Source: Candidatus Margulisiibacteriota bacterium
GTDB lineage: Bacteria; Margulisbacteria; WOR-1; XYC2-FULL-46-14; JAHJBW01
Assembly (NCBI GenBank): GCA_018813405.1
Contig: JAHJBW010000120.1
Coordinates: 1 to 12,128 of the forward strand
Direction of reading: 5' to 3'
Length of the DNA: 12,128 nucleotides
This document shows, one piece after another, positions 1-6,321 of the stretch (its first letter is position 1; every line of letters starts with the position of its first letter). A program made the position numbers and the translations under genes. The notes beneath the pieces were generated by a model that saw only the letters and a program-made list of their open reading frames with translations, was not told the origin of the DNA and searched no databases.

Positions 1-163
1 CGCCTTCTTCCATTAGAAGCTTTAAAAAAGGTACTAGAAAATAAAGATCGTAAAGCGCAACAATCTCATCGTGATGTTCGCTCTTGGGGTCAGCATATAC
101 ACATTGAAACACACTTGAGCAAACTTTTTCCTTAACCGGATTTACAGCATAACCATTTGTCAT
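1..163 (-). CDS. Hypothetical protein, 3' end outside window
   Basis: An open frame starts at ATG 163-161 and stays open to the left edge, giving 54 residues. It begins MTNGYAVNPVKEKV and ends with a hydrophobic run, LYFLVPFLKLL, then MEEG. A perfect AGGAGG (complement of 171-176) lies 7 bases upstream, which makes the start convincing. The gene follows the 264-aa gene by only 32 bases on the same strand, so the two are probably co-transcribed. I recognise no family. There is no signal peptide. Cysteines occur at residues 15 and 21. The function is unknown and the length cannot be judged. Confidence 0.6.
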   Translation of the reverse strand, partial: MTNGYAVNPVKEKVCSSVFQCVYADPKSEHHDEIVALYDLYFLVPFLKLLMEEG

Positions 164-195
164 TACTTATCCTCCTAACGATACTCGCGATATTC

Positions 196-990
196 TTAAA
201 AGCCAATTTTAGGAAGGCCGGCGGGTGCCACAGGGACAGGGGTCTGCGGCGGCTTTGGCCTCACAATTGTCGGCCTTGTGGCCTTTTGTGCCTCTTTCTT
301 CTCAAGATTAATTTCAAGCTCATAGACTGTTGAAGCGGTTTTGACAAGAACTTTAAGGGTAGCTCTACCTTCTTTGTCAAGCTCCGGGCTGTCGGCCTGG
401 ACAACAAGCTCGCCGTCCTTGATCTCGGCTTTGAGCCCTTCGTCCGCGAAAACAGCCGCTTCTCTTTCGGCCTTTAATGAATCAGGGAGTTTTACTTTGA
501 CATCACCCTCCTGGACCTTTTGCCTGCAGCCGTTCTTTTTGCCCATCTTTTCAGTGAACACAAGTTTTTTCGAGCCAAGCTGGACATGGTCAAGGGTGCT
601 TATGGAACAAATAGTAGGAGGAAAAACCTTAATTTCATCGGCATTTTCTGCAAGGTCTTTCAATCCTTCGGCTCTTTGTGTGGTTACTTCTGGATGGGCA
701 CTGCCACAGGTCTTTTCAACCGCGCAGGTCACTAAATCAATATTCACGATCTTTCCCTTGTCGTTTGTCTCCTGACAATCTTCTTGCGCGGGCATTTCGA
801 AACCGTCCTTGCCGCCGCCAAAAATGAGGAAGCCAAGGGTGGTCAGGCCACCCGAGACAAGTGAACCTATAAGTATCGCGCCTCTCACAGAAAGCGCCGC
901 TCCGGCGACCGGCATGGCGTTCTCGGGCTTGTACAGCTCCTTTATGATCCCCGGCGTATTCTTTGGCAAACTCGGTATATTCATTGACAT
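196..990 (-). CDS. Unknown protein with one membrane helix and proline-rich tail
   Basis: This is a 264-aa protein that I do not recognise. The N-terminal 35 residues are polar, then one hydrophobic segment (about residues 37-58, glycine-rich) looks like a single membrane helix. After it comes a region with five cysteines (72, 89, 95, 128, 155) that could form disulfides if it lies outside. A charged, beta-prone region follows at about 160-230, then a Pro/Lys-rich tail (about 239-256, with PKPPQTPVPVAP). The start ATG at 990 has an AGGAGG ribosome site (complement of 1000-1005) 9 bases upstream. A second in-frame ATG at 984 is less well spaced. It lies between the 231-aa gene and the edge fragment on the same strand, so an operon is likely. 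A membrane-anchored extracytoplasmic protein is an inference from the helix only. Confidence 0.7.
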   Translation of the reverse strand: MSMNIPSLPKNTPGIIKELYKPENAMPVAGAALSVRGAILIGSLVSGGLTTLGFLIFGGGKDGFEMPAQEDCQETNDKGKIVNIDLVTCAVEKTCGSAHPEVTTQRAEGLKDLAENADEIKVFPPTICSISTLDHVQLGSKKLVFTEKMGKKNGCRQKVQEGDVKVKLPDSLKAEREAAVFADEGLKAEIKDGELVVQADSPELDKEGRATLKVLVKTASTVYELEINLEKKEAQKATRPTIVRPKPPQTPVPVAPAGLPKIGF

Positions 991-1026
991 CTCTTGTTTC
1001 CTCCTATATTTTTTATATTACTAAAC

Positions 1027-1104
1027 GTTTCGTAATGTTCCAAAATGTTCCGTGACGTTGCAACCTCTGGGAACCTTTCGTAACTTCTCGCAACCTCACG
1101 AAAC
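1027..1104. repeat. Palindromic array of 10-bp GTTNCN units
   Basis: On the + strand GTT-led units start at 1027, 1037, 1047 and 1057 (GTTTCG, GTTCCA, GTTCCG, GTTGCA). On the minus strand they start at 1104, 1094, 1084, 1074 and 1064 (GTTTCG, GTTGCG, GTTACG, GTTCCC, GTTGCA). Spacing is exactly 10 bp within each arm, and the arms meet at the perfect palindrome GTTGCAAC (1057-1064). By eye the two arms agree at about 25 of 38 positions. The array fills most of the 177-bp gap between two genes and is followed by a (TA)6 tract (1113-1125). The units are too short and have no spacers for a CRISPR array. A protein-binding array, an RNA hairpin or the remnant of a repeat-bounded element are all possible. 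Confidence 0.75.
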
Positions 1105-1125
1105 CTCTCTCCTATATATATATAT

Positions 1126-1161
1126 CGTTAAAATGAGAGATAAATTTCACATAATTTAACG
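1126..1161 (-). promoter_or_regulatory. Candidate operator or promoter region upstream of the 264-aa gene
   Basis: CGTTAAA (1126-1132) and TTTAACG (1155-1161) form a 7-bp inverted pair around an AT-rich centre. On the minus strand this centre contains ATGTGAAATTTAT (1152-1140), a 13-mer that recurs exactly on the + strand at 7544-7556 in the divergent GH8/GH116 promoter region. The adjoining TA tract (1113-1125) could serve as a -10 region, but no clear -35/-10 pair stands out. The recurrence suggests a shared regulator site. The evidence is two copies of an AT-rich motif only. Confidence 0.25.
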
Positions 1162-1167
1162 AAATTG

Positions 1168-1863
1168 CTATTTTGAAAAAGTCACGGTAACAGGCCTTTC
1201 GACCGGATCCTTGACACCCTCAAAGGACATTTTAACCATTGCCTTCGAGCTTGCGGGTATTGCCGCAACCGTGACATTGAGAAAAACACTAAAGGATTTC
1301 CCATCATCATCAATGTGTTTGTCATCCACAAAAATACCCGGCTCAGCAAAGGTCACACTCACACCAACAAGCTTTTTGGGAGATTTAACCGAAAATGAAG
1401 CTTTTGAAGCGTTTGCGGAAGAACATTTAATGGAAACGCCATGCCCGTTCCCGTTGGGCTTTGCCGGTGCGGCTGGTTTGCTGGCGGAGCGGGTTTCTTT
1501 GGTGTTGGATTTGGACTCCTCAACAATTGGAGCAGGTTCTGCTTTGGGCGCCGCCATCTGTACCTTGACGCCTTTTATCTCGCAATAGCTGTCGGATATG
1601 GCGCAGAATATAGATTGGGTAAAGTTCATAAGGTCGGCGGGCTTTTCCTCATTGCCGTTCAGGGTTTTAATAAACCCGGCTTTTGAGACATCTTGAGCGT
1701 ACATTATGGCAAGGTGCTCCCAGGTAAGATCTTGGATGGTGGGAAGGCTTTCCAGTACCTTTTGCGCGCCGGCAGGTTTTTCTTCTTTATACTCCACCGC
1801 GGCCTTCTCATATGCTTTCAGGTCGTTATGGCTGATACAGACTCTCATTATATTATCTGACAT
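1168..1863 (-). CDS. Unknown two-domain protein
   Basis: This 231-aa protein has no signal peptide and belongs to no family I can name. Residues 1-100 are mostly helical and include a TWEHLAIMYAQDVSKAGFI segment. Residues 104-140 form a low-complexity Ala/Pro/Lys/Ser linker ending in NGNGHG. Residues 142-231 look like a beta-sandwich, with alternating hydrophobic strands such as LVGVSVTF, SFSVFLNVTVA and RPVTVTFS. The start ATG at 1863 has GGAGG (complement of 1875-1879) 11 bases upstream. It is the first of three co-directional genes running to the left edge, but the next start is 177 bp away across the palindromic array, so co-transcription is not certain. The shape suggests an adaptor or binding protein, which is a guess from architecture alone. 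Confidence 0.7.
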   Translation of the reverse strand: MSDNIMRVCISHNDLKAYEKAAVEYKEEKPAGAQKVLESLPTIQDLTWEHLAIMYAQDVSKAGFIKTLNGNEEKPADLMNFTQSIFCAISDSYCEIKGVKVQMAAPKAEPAPIVEESKSNTKETRSASKPAAPAKPNGNGHGVSIKCSSANASKASFSVKSPKKLVGVSVTFAEPGIFVDDKHIDDDGKSFSVFLNVTVAAIPASSKAMVKMSFEGVKDPVERPVTVTFSK

Positions 1864-1986
1864 GTTTCTTTGGACCTCCGTAATATTATCGTGAGAGCTG
1901 TGGGAAAATTTCAGGTTATTTTTGTAAAGAGGGGTTTGGGCGGAAGAGCGCTATGCGCGCCACAAGATTGTTCGGCATAGTAAAAA

Positions 1987-2079
1987 TATCGCTTAGTTTC
2001 GCTAATTGGTTTTATCACTAATTGCCGCTAATTTCCTTTGTCGCTAATCCGCTAATTCACTCTAATTGTTGCGCTAATT
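1987..2079. repeat. Left inverted repeat (CGCTAATT units)
   Basis: CGCTAATT or a close variant starts at 1990, 2000, 2016, 2026, 2042, 2050, 2060 and 2072, all in the same orientation. Read from the inside outwards the spacings are 12, 10, 8, 16, 10, 16 and 10 bp. The innermost copy ends on the first base of the TGA stop codon (2079-2081) of the enclosed gene. Its mirror partner is 2516-2604. Confidence 0.75.
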
Positions 2080-2462
2080 CATTTTCCCTTTAGTATCCGT
2101 TTATAGAAAACATTGTTCCTGTTTAGGCTTGCTAATATCCCAAGCTTAAGATTACTTTGTCTTAAGTAATTTAAGACCTGGACAATGTCCTTTTTGGCAA
2201 ATGCCGGTGTTACTTTTAACTCTAAAACAACCTTGTGATCAATAATGAAGTCAATATAGTATCTGCCAATAAGCTGGCCTTCATAATTAAAGTCGCATCT
2301 TACTTGTTCCAGAAAAGGTATCTGGTTAATGAATAATTCTCTCTTTATGGCTTCCTGATAGTATTTTTCCTGATAACCCCCTCCCATTTGATTGTAAACT
2401 TTGAACAATATCCCTACGATCCCGTAACTCAACTCTGGATGAACTAAATCCTCTTTTCCCAT
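2079..2462 (-). CDS. GxxExxY family protein (PD-(D/E)XK nuclease-like)
   Basis: This 127-aa protein has the normal length for the GxxExxY family (PDDEXK_3 type). The signature is visible as GYQEKYY (G29, E32, Y35). A nuclease-like core follows: D71 in YIDFII, then E81-x-K83 in LELKV, and a QVLNYL motif (Q95, Y99) as in many PD-(D/E)XK folds. All expected acidic and lysine positions are present, so the protein could be catalytic. The family's physiological role is not established. The start ATG at 2462 has a G-rich ribosome site (GGGGTG, 8 bases upstream). The gene is AT-rich compared with its neighbours and is tightly framed by inverted repeats: the stop codon touches the left repeat and the right repeat ends 54 bp upstream of the start. 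It stands alone, with no partner gene, and probably came in with the element. Confidence 0.88.
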   Translation of the reverse strand: MGKEDLVHPELSYGIVGILFKVYNQMGGGYQEKYYQEAIKRELFINQIPFLEQVRCDFNYEGQLIGRYYIDFIIDHKVVLELKVTPAFAKKDIVQVLNYLRQSNLKLGILASLNRNNVFYKRILKGK

Positions 2463-2515
2463 AAGATAAACACCCCTTTTCCTTTTGGATTAACATTAAT
2501 TATTTTCCTTTTCTT

Positions 2516-2604
2516 ATTAGCATTTATTGGCGCCCATTGGCGTATTAGCGACAAAGGTCATTCGCGCCATTAGAGACCACCAAAATTAGCGAAAATCAGA
2601 GATA
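2516..2604. repeat. Right inverted repeat (ATTRGCG units)
   Basis: ATTRGCG or a variant starts at 2516, 2526, 2536, 2544, 2560, 2569 and 2585. Read from the inside outwards the spacings are 10, 10, 8, 16, 9 and 16 bp, matching the left repeat's 10, 8, 16, 10, 16 pattern. It contains the right copy of the perfect 14-bp inverted pair (2544-2557). It may also hold the promoter of the enclosed gene, since it lies just upstream of that gene's start, but I see no clear -10/-35 boxes. Confidence 0.7.
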
Positions 2605-2719
2605 CAATATGGTACTAGCAATTTTCATGCCAGGGGGAAGTGTGCTTGATAGGACAAAAACTATAGCAAATCTCGACAGGCGTTGTAGCAAAAGTCGGCA
2701 CCCTTGAAGTTTGATCAAC
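2605..2719. other. Intergenic stretch without recognisable content
   Basis: With the right repeat and the terminator, this completes a 314-bp gene-free gap (2463-2776). I find no open frame with a ribosome site, no tRNA-like fold and no repeat in these 115 bases. Confidence 0.5.
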
Positions 2720-2753
2720 AAAAAAAGAGGACAGATCGCTCTGTCCCCTTTTG
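2720..2753 (-). terminator. Rho-independent terminator of the sugar operon
   Basis: GGACAGA (2729-2735), loop TCGC, then TCTGTCC (2740-2746) make a perfect 7-bp stem. Outer bases extend it to about 13 bp with one mismatch. On the minus strand the stem is followed by an unbroken run of T (complement of 2720-2726) after TCT. It lies 24 bases beyond the stop codon at 2777, the right place to end the operon. Palindromes of this GGGGACAGA type also occur as dispersed REP-like repeats in many bacteria, so it may have started as one. Confidence 0.8.
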
Positions 2754-2776
2754 ATATTTGAAACTATTTGAACTAA

Positions 2777-3463
2777 TTAATTGCCAAGCTCGATGTTGTC
2801 AAGGTTGTAGTTAACATCGCCGGATTCGGTAAATGCCACTGAAATGATCTGCATCTTGACCAGTCCGCCGGAGCCGCCCGCGAAGTTGGGGTCCCAAACG
2901 CGGTTGCCGCCGCCTTCGATCTTGAACTCGGACAGGGGAAGTGAAACATGCTTCCATCCGGTCCAGTTGACATCGACTTCAGCCAAAAACAGGTCGTCGG
3001 CGGTGGGCTTCCAGGCGCTGTTCACCTCGATCTCGCTGTTGCCGTTGTCGTCGTCATAAAGCTCGATCTTGACCTTGCCGCTGTTCTCACCGGAGCCGTA
3101 TATGTCCATTTCGACCGACCTGTATGCCGAAGCGTCTATGCCCAGCACGCAGCCGATCCCGCCAACATACCAGCTGCTGGTAGAACCCTTGAGGTTCAAA
3201 GAATACTCACCTATGGTTTTGAGCACGCTTTGATCTCCATCTTGATAGCGGGTATTCCTGACCACGGTCGGGACAATATTGTCAAAAACGAACCACTCGG
3301 GATTTTCCGTGATGTTGCCGTTCTCGAAATTGTCCACCAGGTAAGGATAAGCGGCGGTCGGGGCGGAAGCAGAGGTCTTGTCGGGAGAAGTACCCATGGC
3401 AAAAACCGCGGAAGCGGTCATCGCTATGGCAAGGGCCATAAATGCAACAAGAACTTTTTTCAT
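2777..3463 (-). CDS. Secreted carbohydrate-binding-like protein
   Basis: This is a 228-aa protein. Residues 1-22 are a clear Sec signal peptide (KK, hydrophobic core, AVFA, probable cut before MGTS). After a short Ala/Ser/Thr-rich stretch, residues 40-228 form one beta-sandwich-like domain. It opens with YLVDNFENG, has NWTGWKHVSLPLSEF at about 166-180, and closes with NYNLDNIELG. These features resemble galactose-binding-like or CBM11/CIA30-type modules, many of which bind beta-glucans. No catalytic motif is visible. The start ATG at 3463 has AAGGAGG (complement of 3474-3480) 10 bases upstream. It is the last gene of the operon, 64 bp after the MalG-type permease and just before the terminator. 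It could present oligosaccharide to the transporter or bind polymer outside. It is shorter than, and unlike, a standard solute-binding protein. Confidence 0.75.
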   Translation of the reverse strand: MKKVLVAFMALAIAMTASAVFAMGTSPDKTSASAPTAAYPYLVDNFENGNITENPEWFVFDNIVPTVVRNTRYQDGDQSVLKTIGEYSLNLKGSTSSWYVGGIGCVLGIDASAYRSVEMDIYGSGENSGKVKIELYDDDNGNSEIEVNSAWKPTADDLFLAEVDVNWTGWKHVSLPLSEFKIEGGGNRVWDPNFAGGSGGLVKMQIISVAFTESGDVNYNLDNIELGN

Positions 3464-3527
3464 TATTCTATCGCCTCCTTTCTATATTGTTATCGCGCGC
3501 GGCGAAAAAAAATTTCACTATAAATTC

Positions 3528-5327
3528 CTAGCCCTTTACAGCGCCGGCTGTAAGGCCTTTTACAATGTAACGCTGGAGCATAAAGAACAATACCATGACC
3601 GGCAAAGTGGCCACGGTGGACGCCGCCATGATAAGGTCAAAACGGTTCTGGTAGTTGCCCACGAAATTGCGGATACCAACGGGTATGGTCATGGTATCGG
3701 CGGAAGTAAGCACCCAGGCAAATAGCAACTCGTCCCAGGCCGTTAAGAAGACATAGACACCGGTAGCGATGATGCCTGGAACGGCCAGCGGCAGAACAAT
3801 GTGCCAGAAGACCTGCCAGGGCGAACACCCATCGATGCGGGCCGCTTCTTCAAGCTCGTACGGGATAGCGGCAAAAAAGCCGCGCAGTATCCAGATGCTG
3901 AACGGGATAAAGAATATGGAGTACATGAAGATTATGCCAAAAAAAGTGCCCTTTAATGGTATGCCGGTTATCTCGTAAAATTTTACGTACATGGAATATA
4001 TTGGTATAAGGAACATCAGGTACGGCACCATCTGGGTGAGCAGTATGGTCATTGAAAAGGTGCGGTTGCCAGGGAAGTCGAACCTGGAAATGGCATAGGC
4101 GGCCATGGTGGCAAAGACCATGGAGAAGATCATGGAAAGCAGGCAGATAAAGAAAGAGTTGCGCAGATAAAGCCCGAAATCCACATTGTGCCACATGTCA
4201 ACATAGTTGACCCACGAGACCACCCTGTGCCCTTTGTGCGCCTCGGCGGAATTTTCGACACGGCCCAGAGCGGCATTGTACTTGGTTATGCGGCCGTAGG
4301 AAGAACCCGCGAAGACCGTGGGCCCATCGACCGCCATGGCGGAAACTTCGGCCGGCACATAGCCATTGTCCTTTTCGATGTCACCTCTGGCATTGACCGA
4401 AAAGAAAAGGTTTTCCACTCTTGTAACACCATTACCGGCAAGCGGGAACCTTTCATAGCCAACATTGGTGCCCACATAGATGGCGTCTTTGGCCGGCAGA
4501 ACGGTTTGGGCCCTGTCTTTGAGCAGTGTCCGGGTGACCACGCCTTTTTCAGTATCAAAAATATGCGCGCCCGTCATGCCGGAAAGGATAAGTTTGTCGC
4601 CCATTGGGTCCATCTGCACCGGCCCCTGTGGCAAATAGGCGGCAATGTCGTAGTTGTTCTTCATCTCGCCGGTCTCGGGTGAAAACTTGAAAAGCCGCTT
4701 GTCAGTGCCTACCCAGATATATTCGCCGACCCGCGCTATGCATTTGATCTGGAAGGGAGAAAAACGGTTCGCGAGATCATAAGCCTTTACCACTTTGAGA
4801 TCTTTTGTGTCAAACTCAATCAATCCCTCGTAACCACGATACTGCATGGTGTACCAGAGGCGGTCGTTTTTGATGTCCCTTATGACAGAGGTGGCCACTA
4901 CCTTGGCCTGGTCGAACGCGCCCAGCGGCAAATCGAAATCCTCATGCTCTTTAAGGTTGTTCTTTTCCACGCGCGTAAGTACGCGGTTGGCCGAGCCGAC
5001 CCAGACATAGTCTTTGTCGGTGACAAAAGAAGTACTGCTGGTGCGCTCGGACTCGTAGGCTTCGATCTTGAAATCTTTGCGGTCTATCTTGTTGATGCCC
5101 CCGTCCGAGCTCATGACCCAGAGATGCGTGGGGGTAAGTTCCATCTTCATGCAGTCGTTGTGGGCGGTGCCGAAAGGTATCTTGCCCACCAGAATGTCGT
5201 TGTTCTCTTTAAGCGAAGTGAACACCATCCAGCCAATAGGGAAAAGCGTAATTACCAGAAACGCCAGCATTATAAAATGTATCAGGTAATCGCGTATGCG
5301 TTTTTTTGTGTAGTAGGACATTGCCAT
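3528..5327 (-). CDS. MalG-type sugar ABC permease with inserted beta-propeller
   Basis: This 599-aa protein is about twice the usual MalG length of roughly 280. The N-terminus is normal: TM1 at about 15-36 (MLAFLVITLFPIGWMVF) followed by TSLKENNDILVG. The C-terminal part (about 370-599) is also normal: WVNYVDMWHNVDFGLYLRNS, five further membrane helices, and the EAA loop that docks on the ATPase at 491-517 (ELEEAARIDG then PWQVFW). Between them, about residues 53-366, lie seven repeats of the form WVG-x3-G-x4-D near 69, 107, 157, 204, 245, 283 and 337, as in Reg_prop/PQQ-like propellers. TM1 runs inside to outside, so the insert should be extracytoplasmic. The start ATG at 5327 comes one base after the MalF stop codon, with GAGGAG 13 bases upstream; an ATG at 5321 is also possible. 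The frame is uninterrupted, so this is a true fusion. Confidence 0.9.
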   Translation of the reverse strand: MAMSYYTKKRIRDYLIHFIMLAFLVITLFPIGWMVFTSLKENNDILVGKIPFGTAHNDCMKMELTPTHLWVMSSDGGINKIDRKDFKIEAYESERTSSTSFVTDKDYVWVGSANRVLTRVEKNNLKEHEDFDLPLGAFDQAKVVATSVIRDIKNDRLWYTMQYRGYEGLIEFDTKDLKVVKAYDLANRFSPFQIKCIARVGEYIWVGTDKRLFKFSPETGEMKNNYDIAAYLPQGPVQMDPMGDKLILSGMTGAHIFDTEKGVVTRTLLKDRAQTVLPAKDAIYVGTNVGYERFPLAGNGVTRVENLFFSVNARGDIEKDNGYVPAEVSAMAVDGPTVFAGSSYGRITKYNAALGRVENSAEAHKGHRVVSWVNYVDMWHNVDFGLYLRNSFFICLLSMIFSMVFATMAAYAISRFDFPGNRTFSMTILLTQMVPYLMFLIPIYSMYVKFYEITGIPLKGTFFGIIFMYSIFFIPFSIWILRGFFAAIPYELEEAARIDGCSPWQVFWHIVLPLAVPGIIATGVYVFLTAWDELLFAWVLTSADTMTIPVGIRNFVGNYQNRFDLIMAASTVATLPVMVLFFMLQRYIVKGLTAGAVKG

Positions 5328-5328
5328 G

Positions 5329-6273
5329 TTATGATCTGCGCTCCTCTGCTTTTCTGAAGAAATAGAACCAGACGTTGACCAAAATGAACATGGTGGTCAT
5401 AAGAATGACGGAAGAAGCCGCGCCCATGCCGAAATTCCATTGCATAAAAGAGTTGCGGAAAATGTTGGTCATCATAAGGTCGCCCCATTCCCCCGGGAAA
5501 CCCGCGCCAAACCCGAACATCATGATAACGATGTTGAAGCTGTAAACGTTATAGATAAGGCCAAAGATAATAAGTATGGCCCAGACCGGCTGGAGCAGTG
5601 GAAAAGTAATGGTCCAAAATTTGCGCCAGGGAGAAGCGCCGTCAATGTCGGCCGCTTCGTAAAGCTCTTCGGGTATGCTTTGCAGGCCGGCCAGGAGAAG
5701 CAGCATGGAGAACGGCCAGTAGCGCCAGATGGTGGGAATGATGATGGCCCAGATGGTATTGTGGCCGATAAGCCAGAAGGGCTTTGACGGCAGGATGTGC
5801 AGAATATCTACCAGCATAATATTGATGATGCCCACACCCCTTTGCCACATAAACCCCCACAGCAGGCCCGTAACATAGGTGGGCACTACCCAGGGAAAAA
5901 GGAAGAGCGTGCGGATCATGCCTTTGCCGCGGAACTGGCGATTGACCATAAGCGCGACCAGCAGGCCCAGGGACAGCGTGCCAATTGTCACAAAGAGCGT
6001 ATATATAAAGGTATTGCGGGCGGCCTCGAAAAGTCCCAGCCTGATAGGACTGTTGGGATTGATCAAAAGGTTGTAATAGTTGTCGAACCAGACAAAAGGC
6101 GCGCCCAGGTACTGGTTGATGGTGTACTGGTTGAGCCTGAGAAAAGACATGTATATGCCCTGCACTATAGGTGAAAGATGGAGAAGAAGCATGCCCAGGG
6201 CAGTAGGAAGCACGAACAGATAAGCGAACCGGTATTTTTTTGCTCTATGCCATGCGTCCTTGAACAAATGCAC
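5329..6273 (-). CDS. MalF/UgpA-type sugar ABC permease
   Basis: This is an inner-membrane subunit of a CUT1-family ABC sugar importer, pairing with the MalG-type subunit downstream. From the start I prefer, GTG at 6273, it is 314 aa with six membrane helices (first about 14-38, FAYLFVLPTALGMLLL) and a typical EAA loop at about 202-230 (EELYEAADIDGASPW). The GTG start has AAAGGAAG (complement of 6281-6288) 7 bases upstream and gives a normal short cytoplasmic N-terminus. The frame also extends to ATG 6330, inside the GH8 gene, but that start has no good ribosome site and would place a 12-bp-arm hairpin in the coding region. Length, helices and loop are all standard. The ATPase and binding protein are not in the window and must come from elsewhere. 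Confidence 0.92.
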   Translation of the reverse strand: MHLFKDAWHRAKKYRFAYLFVLPTALGMLLLHLSPIVQGIYMSFLRLNQYTINQYLGAPFVWFDNYYNLLINPNSPIRLGLFEAARNTFIYTLFVTIGTLSLGLLVALMVNRQFRGKGMIRTLFLFPWVVPTYVTGLLWGFMWQRGVGIINIMLVDILHILPSKPFWLIGHNTIWAIIIPTIWRYWPFSMLLLLAGLQSIPEELYEAADIDGASPWRKFWTITFPLLQPVWAILIIFGLIYNVYSFNIVIMMFGFGAGFPGEWGDLMMTNIFRNSFMQWNFGMGAASSVILMTTMFILVNVWFYFFRKAEERRS

Positions 6274-6296
6274 CAAAAAACTTCCTTTCGTCACAT

Positions 6297-6321
6297 AAAG
6301 ACAAGGCAATGCCTTGTCTTT
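6297..6321 (-). other. Intercistronic hairpin between GH8 and MalF genes
   Basis: AAAGACAAGGCA (6297-6308) and TGCCTTGTCTTT (6310-6321) are perfect 12-bp inverted arms around a single base. The hairpin begins at the GH8 stop codon (6320-6322) and ends 23 bases before the preferred MalF GTG start. On the minus strand it ends in TTT with no longer T run, so it is at best a weak terminator. An RNA stabiliser or processing site that sets the GH8-to-transporter expression ratio is more likely. Confidence 0.65.

Larger units (their letters stand above)
1987..2604. mobile_element. Putative inverted-repeat-bounded element with GxxExxY cargo
   Basis: Two degenerate inverted repeats of about 90 bp (1987-2079 and 2516-2604) enclose one gene and little else. 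The outer 62 aligned positions agree at roughly 47 by eye, including the perfect 14-bp pair CCTTTGTCGCTAAT (2035-2048) and ATTAGCGACAAAGG (2544-2557). The interior is AT-rich: the 60 bases from 2101 have 19 G/C, against 35 of 60 from 2821 in the adjacent sugar operon. The element sits in the gap between the 231-aa gene and the terminator of the sugar operon, which it does not disrupt. I see no target-site duplication and no transposase, so mobility is inferred from the symmetric ends and foreign composition. Its ends are drawn where the similarity fades. Confidence 0.6.

Noticed and set aside
341..775. 144-codon + strand open frame opposite the 264-aa gene
   Set aside because: Ser/Phe-rich shadow translation without a ribosome site; the minus-strand gene has AGGAGG and a coherent domain layout.
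1113..1125. TA dinucleotide tract as a feature in itself
   Set aside because: Only about six TA repeats; simple AT-rich sequence that may at most contribute to a promoter.
1950..1964. GCGC-TAT-GCGC hairpin
   Set aside because: A 4-bp stem with no T run, expected by chance in GC-rich intergenic sequence.
1027..2604. CRISPR array
   Set aside because: Units are 8-10 bp, degenerate, inverted and have no unique spacers; no cas genes are seen.
3639..5356. Long open frames on the + strand and in other frames inside the permease genes, and similar ones inside the GH116 gene
   Set aside because: They lack ribosome sites and give low-complexity or basic translations with no family resemblance; they are shadows of the GC-biased real genes.
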